Of a stretch of DNA of 5,491 nt, positions 1 to 4,488 are shown one piece after another (positions within the stretch are counted from its first letter, which is position 1; each line of letters opens with the position of its first letter). Under the pieces are notes generated by a model, which did no database searches, had not been told where the DNA came from, and saw only the letters and a program-made list of their open reading frames with translations. Source of the stretch: CAZCDM01 sp964497475 (lineage in GTDB: Bacteria; Planctomycetota; Phycisphaerae; SM23-33). Both the position numbers and the translations under genes were made by a program. The stretch lies in NCBI GenBank assembly GCA_964497475.1, contig CAZCDM010000154.1, positions 1-5,491 on the forward strand. Reading direction: 5' to 3'.

Positions 1-2
1 CC

Positions 3-644
3 GGCCGAAAATCAGCCGACCGAAACTCAGAAATCGCCATTTTTCAAGGTGCCCTCAACGAGGTGACCTCGGGCTCCGCCACCGGCGACATGAAGCTGTT
101 CGATCTGCCAAGCGACTTCATCCGGGCGTTCGACCGCGACCTGAAAGCGGCGGGTATAGCGAAGACCGACTCCCAGGGCCGCACGGTCGATCTTCACTGC
201 CTGCGACATACCTTCGCGACGATGCTTTCGCAGGCCGGCGTCGCCCCGCGCATGGCCCAAGAGCTTCTTCGGCATAGCGACATTCGGCTGACGATGAACA
301 CCTACACGCACTTGCAGCTTGTGGACACCGCCGGGGCCGTCGAAGCCCTGCCGAGCCTGCCCGCCCTGGACGGCGGGCGGAATCGCCAAGTGCGGACCGG
401 AACCGACGGCCGGATTTGTGGTGCCGAAATTGGTGCCGAGATTGGTGCCGAACGGCAGGAAAACCGAGGGGCTTCACGTCAAGGGCTGACAAATCGGCCC
501 GAGCGACCTGCCAAGACCGGCAGGTCGAAAACCCCCGTAAACAGGGAAGAAAAGCGGCCCCGGTCATTCTCTGGCAAGGGCCGTCGCAAAGCGGGCGATG
601 GGAGTCGAACCCACAACATTCAGCTTGGAAGGCTGACGCTCTAG
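3..644 (+). CDS. Tyrosine recombinase/phage-type integrase, C-terminal part (5' end beyond window)
   Basis: The frame is open from the left edge, so the N-terminal and core-binding domains and the first catalytic Arg lie outside the window. What remains is the end of the catalytic domain. The HxxR box reads LHCLRHTFATML (His codon 195-197), followed by LLRHSD with the third-box His, and LTMNTYTH with the Tyr nucleophile at codon 303-305. These residues mediate DNA cleavage and religation through a 3'-phosphotyrosine in this family. After TYTH comes AVEALPSLPALDGG and then a long basic, low-complexity tail of about 90 residues with a GAEI repeat. The last 18 or so residues and the stop are read from the antisense strand of tRNA-Gly, so the tail is probably partly junk or depends on integration. 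A GTG at 63 is only the first possible start in the visible frame and is unlikely to be the real one. It most likely belongs to an element integrated to the left. The family call is firm, but the 3' limit is less certain. Confidence 0.85.
   Translation, partial: GRKSADRNSEIAIFQGALNEVTSGSATGDMKLFDLPSDFIRAFDRDLKAAGIAKTDSQGRTVDLHCLRHTFATMLSQAGVAPRMAQELLRHSDIRLTMNTYTHLQLVDTAGAVEALPSLPALDGGRNRQVRTGTDGRICGAEIGAEIGAERQENRGASRQGLTNRPERPAKTGRSKTPVNREEKRPRSFSGKGRRKAGDGSRTHNIQLGRLTL
420..452 (+). repeat. 12-bp tandem repeat, 2.75 copies, in the integrase tail
   Basis: Units are GGTGCCGAAATT (420-431), GGTGCCGAGATT (432-443) and a partial GGTGCCGAA (444-452), with one mismatch between the full units. 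Because 12 is a multiple of three, it adds GAEI residues without a frameshift. It lies well after the catalytic Tyr, so copy number could vary without harming catalysis. The role is unknown. Confidence 0.85.
504..527. repeat. Perfect 9-bp inverted repeat with 6-base loop
   Basis: CGACCTGCC (504-512) and GGCAGGTCG (519-527) are exact reverse complements around the loop AAGACC. The structure sits inside the integrase tail and 62 bases beyond the 3' end of tRNA-Gly. On the minus strand it could stop or protect the tRNA transcript, but there is no T tract after it on either strand, so a standard intrinsic terminator is not supported. A recombinase or excisionase arm site is another possibility. 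The pairing is certain and the function is not. Confidence 0.6.
590..644. other. Candidate attachment-site region (tRNA-Gly 3' portion)
   Basis: Tyrosine integrases commonly insert their element at the 3' part of a tRNA gene, and the incoming copy restores that part. Here an integrase lies immediately beyond the 3' end of an intact tRNA-Gly and its frame enters the tRNA. The core is therefore expected between the T arm and the anticodon region. The second copy is not in the window, so the exact limits are inferred. Confidence 0.4.
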
Positions 645-662
645 CCATTGAGCTACGCCCGC
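590..662 (-). tRNA. tRNA-Gly, anticodon UCC
   Basis: The 73-base minus-strand sequence folds as a full cloverleaf. The acceptor stem is GCGGGCG/CGCCCGC with 7 perfect pairs, the D stem GCUC/GAGC, the anticodon stem UCAGC/GCUGA around loop CUUCCAA, and the T arm GUGGG-UUCGACU-CCCAU. The anticodon UCC (complement of 627-629) reads GGA and, by wobble, other Gly codons. The discriminator base is U73, as expected for bacterial tRNA-Gly. CCA is not encoded, so the 3' end must be added by a nucleotidyltransferase. No convincing promoter lies directly upstream, so it is probably co-transcribed with tRNA-Tyr. Its 3' half overlaps the integrase frame on the other strand and is the likely integration target. 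Confidence 0.96.
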
Positions 663-864
663 GGAAAAACGGCCGGGCTGTCCCACGCGGGGCAGACCGG
701 ACGGGAGCAATGATCGATTGAGATGTCGTATGGCTTCGTCGGCGAGGACGAGGCCGGCAAGGACGGCGAAACAGGCAACGCAATGCATGTCCGATGCAGC
801 CGGACGCAGCCAGCCAAAGCCGCTGCCAGAAGGCAGGCGACAGGTCAAACGGGAATTGCTCGCA
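663..864. other. Spacer between tRNA-Tyr and tRNA-Gly with no supported gene
   Basis: I see no third tRNA, no coding frame with recognisable content, and no strong promoter on the minus strand in front of tRNA-Gly. Short inverted repeats exist (for example GTCCG/CGGAC at 789-805) but none looks like a terminator. Open frames that cross this stretch run into the tRNAs and give the familiar tRNA-shadow peptides, such as VAEWTKATDCKSVG on the minus strand. Probably it is the intercistronic part of a Tyr-Gly precursor transcript. Confidence 0.5.
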
Positions 865-947
865 TGGTAGCGGGTGGATTCGAACCACCGTAGGGTTACC
901 CCGACAGATTTACAGTCTGTTGCCTTTGTCCACTCGGCCACACTACC
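865..947 (-). tRNA. tRNA-Tyr, anticodon GUA
   Basis: This 83-base class II tRNA has the long variable arm (GGGGUAACCCU core) that bacterial tRNA-Tyr carries. The acceptor stem is GGUAGUG/CGCUACC with one G-U pair. The anticodon stem is ACAGA/UCUGU around loop CUGUAAA, with anticodon GUA (complement of 911-913). The T arm is GGUGG-UUCGAAU-CCACC and the discriminator is A. No CCA follows. A promoter with consensus spacing ends a few bases upstream, so the 5' leader is very short. It is transcribed towards tRNA-Gly. Confidence 0.97.
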
Positions 948-958
948 GAAGATCAAAC

Positions 959-987
959 AGGATACACAAACTCCGCGAATCGGTCAA
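959..987 (-). promoter_or_regulatory. Sigma70-type promoter for tRNA-Tyr (and probably tRNA-Gly)
   Basis: On the minus strand, TTGACC (982-987) and TATCCT (959-964) are separated by exactly 17 bases. They match the -35 and -10 consensus at 5/6 and 4/6 positions. The expected transcription start is near 952, about five bases before the mature 5' end of tRNA-Tyr. It lies between the dtd stop codon and the tRNA. Confidence 0.7.
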
Positions 988-1026
988 GGCGGTTTCGGGC
1001 CGGCTGCAAAAAACACCGCCCCGGGC

Positions 1027-1467
1027 TCAGTCCACCTCCAGCAGGACGTTGAGAGGCCCGTCGGCGATGGCGGAAATCGCCATGTCGGCGCCGAATTGAC
1101 CGCCGGCTACCTGCGGATGGAGCGTCCGGAGTTCGGCCAGGAATTGCTCGTGCAGCGGCTGGGCCTGCCCGGCCGGTGCGGCGGGGTTAAACGCCGGCCG
1201 CCTGCCTTTGCGGGTGTCGGCCATCAGCGAGAAGTTGGGTATCGCCAAAATGCCCCCGCCCGTCTGGGCGACGGACAAATTGAGCTTCTCGGCTGCGTCG
1301 GGAAAGATGCGGAGATGGACGATTTTTTCAGCCAGCGCAGCAGCGTGGGTCGAGTCGTCGTCCGGTGCGATGCCGACGTAGACTAACAGCCCCGGGCCGA
1401 TCCGGCCGATCTCGCTGCCATCGACGACCACGGCCGCCTCACGCACCCGCTGGACCAGGGCCCGCAT
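1027..1467 (-). CDS. dtd: D-aminoacyl-tRNA deacylase (DTD family)
   Basis: The product of 146 residues is the normal length for bacterial Dtd, a cytoplasmic homodimer that hydrolyses D-aminoacyl-tRNA, and also Gly-tRNA-Ala in known members, to keep D-amino acids out of protein. Visible family signatures are the start MRALVQRV, GLLVYVGI (27-33), KIVHLRIFPD (48-57), ADTRKGRRPAF (83-93), FGADM (125-129) and ADGPLNV (135-141), which holds the Gly-cisPro pair at 137-138. One odd point is that the usual SQFTL active-site motif is replaced by PNFSL (77-81), with Ser where E. coli has Thr80. The ATG at 1467 is chosen because family homology begins there and a strong ribosome site precedes it; the frame upstream of it overlaps the regulator gene and has no family content. 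It starts one base after that gene's stop, so the two are probably translated from one mRNA. Identity is secure; the effect of the substitutions is unknown. Confidence 0.93.
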   Translation of the reverse strand: MRALVQRVREAAVVVDGSEIGRIGPGLLVYVGIAPDDDSTHAAALAEKIVHLRIFPDAAEKLNLSVAQTGGGILAIPNFSLMADTRKGRRPAFNPAAPAGQAQPLHEQFLAELRTLHPQVAGGQFGADMAISAIADGPLNVLLEVD

Positions 1468-1468
1468 C

Positions 1469-2446
1469 TCACGAGCCCTTCCGGTCGTACTGCTGGGCGG
1501 CGCGGCGGGCGGTCTCGGCGATGCGTTTGGCCAGAACGGCCGGCTTGACGACCTTGACCTGATCGCCATAGCCTAAAATCCACCAGGCGATCTCGCCCAG
1601 CCCGTCGACCTCGACGCGGAACTCCATCGAGCCGTCGTCATTGAACTCGACCTGCTGACTGTCGTGCCAGCGGACCTCGGCAACGTTGCGGGCGACCTTG
1701 GGCTCGAAGTGCAGATGAATCTTGTGCAGCTTGCCCTCGGGAATCATCAGCCACGCCCGGCCGAAGTCTTCACTCGCCTCACCGCGCCGGGAAAACCCCT
1801 CGCGCGTCACCTCCAGCCCAGCAATGCGTAGCAGCTTGTAGGTTCGCACCTCGCCGTCGGCCCGGCTGAACGCACGCAGGTACCACGCCCGCTGGAGAAA
1901 TACCAGCCGAAGCGGCTCGGCCTCGACGTCGATCAGGCCACCCTCGGCGAAGCTCTCGTACCGCATACGGATGACCTTCGACCGCATGATCGCCCCGTTG
2001 AGCAGGTCGAAATAGCGTTCGAGGTTCTCGTCGTCATGCGGCGCGGTGGGCCCGAGGTTCAGCGTCAGGCTCGATACGATACTGCCGACGTGCTCGCGGA
2101 TGGTCTCCGGCAGGATGGATTCCAGCTTGGCCGCGGCGCGGGCGGCCTGGCCCAGCAGCGGCACGGAGGGGTCCTCCTCCAGCCGCCCTGCCAGGGTCAG
2201 CAACGCCAGCGACTCGCCCAGGGTGAGGTTGACCGGCTGGAGGAAGAAGTGCTGGCTGATGCGGTAGCTGCGCGAGGCCTGGTCGTAGTAGTACGGAATG
2301 TGGGCCATCTCCAGGGCGTTGAGATCGCGGAAGACGGTCCGGCGGGAGACCTGCAATTCCTCGGCGAGGTCACTGGCGGTGTACGATCGGCCGCTCTGCA
2401 GCAGCGTCACGAGGCGCAGCAGGCGATAGATGCGACTGACGTCCAT
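1469..2446 (-). CDS. WYL-domain transcriptional regulator with N-terminal HTH
   Basis: This 325-residue protein has the standard three-part layout. A DeoR/HTH_11-type winged helix-turn-helix covers about residues 4-60, with recognition helix VSRRTVFRDLNAL (33-45) and wing residues YRIS. A WYL domain covers about 145-215, with WYL itself at 188-190 and the conserved Arg-rich strand RTYKLLRI (201-208). A C-terminal WCX-like region follows at about 240-318, with GEIAWWILGYGDQVKVV. WYL proteins are DNA-binding regulators whose WYL/WCX part is thought to sense nucleotide or nucleic-acid ligands; the ligand here cannot be told. I start at the ATG at 2446 because GAGGAG sits 5 bases before it; a GTG at 2452 would overlap that site. 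The gene follows tolC on the same strand after 77 bases and precedes dtd by one base. Targets are unknown; autoregulation is possible (see the repeat pair upstream). Confidence 0.92.
   Translation of the reverse strand: MDVSRIYRLLRLVTLLQSGRSYTASDLAEELQVSRRTVFRDLNALEMAHIPYYYDQASRSYRISQHFFLQPVNLTLGESLALLTLAGRLEEDPSVPLLGQAARAAAKLESILPETIREHVGSIVSSLTLNLGPTAPHDDENLERYFDLLNGAIMRSKVIRMRYESFAEGGLIDVEAEPLRLVFLQRAWYLRAFSRADGEVRTYKLLRIAGLEVTREGFSRRGEASEDFGRAWLMIPEGKLHKIHLHFEPKVARNVAEVRWHDSQQVEFNDDGSMEFRVEVDGLGEIAWWILGYGDQVKVVKPAVLAKRIAETARRAAQQYDRKGS
1476..1482 (-). promoter_or_regulatory. Ribosome binding site of dtd, inside the end of the regulator gene
   Basis: GGAAGGG on the minus strand lies 8 bases before the ATG at 1467 and within the last codons of the upstream gene. 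It fixes the dtd start and fits translational coupling between the two genes. Confidence 0.75.
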
Positions 2447-2451
2447 GTTCA

Positions 2452-2457
2452 CTCCTC
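2452..2457 (-). promoter_or_regulatory. Ribosome binding site of the WYL regulator
   Basis: GAGGAG on the minus strand is followed by 5 bases and the ATG at 2446. Its first G would be the first base of the alternative GTG start, which rules that start out in practice. An upstream CTCC could pair weakly with the GGAG. Confidence 0.75.
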
Positions 2458-2471
2458 ATGCAAGGAGGCCC

Positions 2472-2499
2472 CGACCGCAAGGCCAGTATGAGCGACCGC
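2472..2499. repeat. Direct repeat CGACCGC, two copies 21 bp apart
   Basis: Copies at 2472-2478 and 2493-2499 are identical over 7 bases and start 21 bases apart, two turns of the helix. They fall on either side of the possible -10 element at 2485-2490, so they could form an operator for the adjacent regulator. In sequence this rich in G+C a 7-base repeat can also arise by chance. Confidence 0.35.
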
Positions 2500-2513
2500 G
2501 ACGGAAAAGTCGA
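2485..2513 (-). promoter_or_regulatory. Possible promoter of the regulator-dtd pair
   Basis: On the minus strand TCGACT (2508-2513) and CATACT (2485-2490) lie 17 bases apart, each matching the consensus at 4 of 6 positions. The predicted start near 2478 leaves about 30 bases of leader. If it is not used, the pair would depend on read-through from tolC, since no terminator is evident between them. Confidence 0.35.
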
Positions 2514-2523
2514 GGCTCGTCCG

Positions 2524-4257
2524 TCAGTTGCCGTCGACGGCGGCGGTCTTTTCGAGCAGGTGCACTGCCTGCTGATTGGTGGCCGGGATTTTCGTCACCA
2601 CCGGCAGGGCCAGCTTGACCTTGTGCAGTTCGAGAACCGAACCCGTCGCCTGGGCCAGGTCGACCATCGCGGTGTTGTACTGCACCAGCGAGTCGATGAC
2701 GGCCCGCTCGGCCTGGGCGACGGCCGCCTGGGCGTTGAGCTTGAGGTTGAGGAACTCCGGCGTGAGCTGGCCTCGGATCTGTTCGAGATCGTTCAGCCCG
2801 CCGAGCTGCGCCTGGGCCGCGGCCAGCGCCTTGCGCTGGATGTTCACCTGCTCGTACTGCGACTGGACCTGGCGAATCCGCTCGCGGATGGTCTCGGCCA
2901 CCTGGTCGGCGGTGTTCTGCATGCTGGTGATGGCCTGCATGCGGGTCAGGCGGCTCTCGGCGAGCTCGGCCTCGCGCTGGCGGTTGCCCAGCGGGTACGA
3001 GAACGTCAGCTGGATGTTGTAGTCGATAAACCGCCCGGAGGTCACGTCGTTCCAGGCATGGCCGGCTTGCTTGCGGGAGGCTCCGTTGATGTTCGCCCCG
3101 GCGGTGATATTCAGCTCCGGCAGGCGGTTCCGCTCGGCGACCTTGACGTTGATCTCGGCCTGCTGGATGGCCAGGCGAGCCTGTTCGAGGCTCGGGTTCA
3201 GCCGAAGGGCCGTGAGGAGCTGATCGGCCATGTCGATCTCGACGGGCCGGTCGGCCAGCTCGGTCGTGGGCAGCAGCGTCGCATCGTCCAGCAGGTTGAT
3301 CTGGCTGTCGTTGAGCTGCCGGGCCAGGGCGTCCTGCGTGTCGGCGAGGTTCTTCTGCGCCTGCACGAGCGTAGCCCGGCGGGTCTGCACGGCGGCCTCG
3401 GCCTGCTTGATCTGCACGATCGTCGCGTCGATCGGCCCGCGCCCCTTGACACGCTCGAAGGTTTCTTCGGTGACCTTCAGCAGGCCCCGGGCGATTTCAA
3501 CCTCTCGCCGGGCCTGGATGAGTTGGTAGTACAGGTTGATCGTCGTCCGCAGGGTCGCCTCGACCTGCTGGCGAAACTGCGAGAGCGAGATCGAATGCTC
3601 CAGCCGGGCGATCCGCAGCGATGCGAGGTTCACCTCCGGCCACGCGCCGCGCAGCAGTGGCTGGGTGACCGACAGGGCCAGGTCCTGCTGATACCAGCGG
3701 GCGGCCTCGTCGGTGGTCGCGTCGTCCCAGCTGCGGACGAAACTCGTCGAAGCCGAGAACTCCGCACCCGTGATGAACTTCTTCTGCACGCCCAGGGAGA
3801 AGGATTTATCAGTCGACTTCTGCGGAAAGGCCGCCGTATTGCCCAGGCGATGATTGCGGGCCGAGTCGGTGAAATCGTAAGCGAACGAGCCGACCAGCGT
3901 CGTGTCGAACTCCGAGGCGGCCTGGATCATCTGCTGACGCGAAATGGCCGGGTTGTAGCTCACCACGCCAATGTCAGAATTGTTCGCCAGCGAGCGGACG
4001 ATCGCGTCTTCCAGCGAGAGGTCGATGACGGCCTTGCCGGTATCGGCCTGCTTGGAAACCTTCAACACCGGAATGCCCGGCGAACTGGGGCGCATCAGCC
4101 CAAGCCCCTCGGCCCCGCGCTGCTGGGGCTGCTGCTGGAGGATCGACTGCTGGAGTGCGTAGACGTCTGTCTGGTCGATATGGCCGGGGCGCACACAGCC
4201 ACCCAGACCCAGCAGGACCAGCACCAGACTCATTGTAACAACACGTGTCATATTCAT
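2524..4257 (-). CDS. TolC/outer-membrane factor family lipoprotein (efflux or export channel)
   Basis: The product of 577 residues is predicted to be exported and lipidated. Residues 1-21 form a short signal with hydrophobic core LVLVLLGLGG and a lipobox ending at Cys21. A Gln-rich, probably flexible stretch follows (about 30-75). From about 80 come two TolC-family repeats. The first has IDLSLEDAIVRSL, LALSVTQPLLRG (193-204) and long helical segments (220-310) rich in Ala, Gln and Glu. The second has NPSLEQARLAIQQAEIN (354-370), LTFSYPLGNRQREAELA (417-433), another long coiled helix (445-535) and a closing VQYNTAMVDLAQATGS. Such proteins form trimeric barrels with a periplasmic tunnel and work with a membrane-fusion protein and an inner-membrane pump or a secretion ATPase. 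No partner is visible here, so the substrate is unknown. The ATG at 4257 has AAGGTG 6 bases upstream (4264-4269); GTG 4266 overlaps that site and ATG 4251 is a less well-placed alternative. It is divergent from the mutase gene. Confidence 0.92.
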   Translation of the reverse strand: MNMTRVVTMSLVLVLLGLGGCVRPGHIDQTDVYALQQSILQQQPQQRGAEGLGLMRPSSPGIPVLKVSKQADTGKAVIDLSLEDAIVRSLANNSDIGVVSYNPAISRQQMIQAASEFDTTLVGSFAYDFTDSARNHRLGNTAAFPQKSTDKSFSLGVQKKFITGAEFSASTSFVRSWDDATTDEAARWYQQDLALSVTQPLLRGAWPEVNLASLRIARLEHSISLSQFRQQVEATLRTTINLYYQLIQARREVEIARGLLKVTEETFERVKGRGPIDATIVQIKQAEAAVQTRRATLVQAQKNLADTQDALARQLNDSQINLLDDATLLPTTELADRPVEIDMADQLLTALRLNPSLEQARLAIQQAEINVKVAERNRLPELNITAGANINGASRKQAGHAWNDVTSGRFIDYNIQLTFSYPLGNRQREAELAESRLTRMQAITSMQNTADQVAETIRERIRQVQSQYEQVNIQRKALAAAQAQLGGLNDLEQIRGQLTPEFLNLKLNAQAAVAQAERAVIDSLVQYNTAMVDLAQATGSVLELHKVKLALPVVTKIPATNQQAVHLLEKTAAVDGN

Positions 4258-4263
4258 CGGATA

Positions 4264-4269
4264 CACCTT
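4264..4269 (-). promoter_or_regulatory. Ribosome binding site of the TolC-family gene
   Basis: AAGGTG on the minus strand is followed by 6 bases and the ATG at 4257. This favours that codon over the GTG at 4266, whose bases form the end of the site itself. Confidence 0.65.
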
Positions 4270-4312
4270 ACCCGATTCCCAGTCAGGTCAGATCGTACCG
4301 ACGCAAAGGGTG

Positions 4313-4340
4313 ATTATAGGCCCCTATCCATCGGATGCAA
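4313..4340 (-). promoter_or_regulatory. Sigma70-type promoter of the TolC-family gene
   Basis: On the minus strand a perfect -10 TATAAT (4313-4318) follows a -35-like TTGCAT (4335-4340) at 16 bases. Transcription should start near 4306, giving a leader of about 48 bases. An A8 run (T8 on the + strand, 4355-4362) lies at about -49 to -56, where a UP element would sit. Confidence 0.7.
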
Positions 4341-4394
4341 TAGTCTCAACGATGTTTTTTTTGAAGCGGCCGCCCCCCGCCGCCGACAAATGAG

Positions 4395-4423
4395 TTGCAT
4401 TCCCGCCGCCGGCGCAAAATAAT
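4395..4423 (+). promoter_or_regulatory. Promoter of the phosphohexomutase gene
   Basis: TTGCAT (4395-4400) and AATAAT (4418-4423, 5/6 of the -10 consensus) are separated by 17 bases. The start is expected near 4430, leaving a leader of about 59 bases. The -35 hexamer is the same as that of the divergent tolC promoter, and the two -35 boxes are 54 bases apart and back to back. Confidence 0.6.
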
Positions 4424-4447
4424 CGGCTGCACTGTGAAATGGTTCCA

Positions 4448-4461
4448 GGCCGCCCCCGGCC
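4448..4461 (+). other. Small GC hairpin in the mutase mRNA leader
   Basis: GGCCG (4448-4452) and CGGCC (4457-4461) can pair around a CCCC loop, 27 bases before the start codon and 11 bases before the AAAGGA ribosome site (4473-4478). It may only reflect base composition. No riboswitch or attenuator structure is recognisable. Confidence 0.3.
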
Positions 4462-4488
4462 GACTCGCACCGAAAGGACGACCCGCTA

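Noticed and set aside
663..864. A possible third tRNA or small RNA between the two tRNAs
   Set aside because: No T-loop GTTCRA motif with flanking stem, and no acceptor-stem pairing, could be found on either strand.
118..956. Several open frames of 100-256 codons crossing the two tRNA genes on both strands
   Set aside because: They contain translated tRNA sequence (for example VAQWLERQPSKLNVVGSTP and WESNPQHSAWKADALAIE), a well-known source of false gene calls.
988..1020. Possible terminator after dtd: GGCGGT/ACCGCC arms and a run of six A/T at 1008-1013
   Set aside because: The arms are only 6 bases with a 21-base loop, and the T run lies inside the loop rather than after the stem, so it does not have intrinsic-terminator form. 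The right arm is also only 7 bases past the dtd stop codon.
874..1386. A 170-codon + strand open frame starting inside tRNA-Tyr
   Set aside because: Its start is within the tRNA and the rest is antisense to dtd. It has no family features.
1468..1569. A longer Dtd start at 1569 adding 34 residues
   Set aside because: The extra residues are read from the 3' end of the regulator gene in another frame and have no Dtd homology. The ATG at 1467 has its own ribosome site and begins at the conserved MRALVQRV.
2458..4422. A 654-codon open frame on the + strand opposite the TolC-family gene
   Set aside because: It lies almost exactly opposite a well-supported family member, has no recognisable domain, and is made of Leu/Val/Gly/Asp/Arg-rich sequence typical of the complement of a GC-rich coding region.
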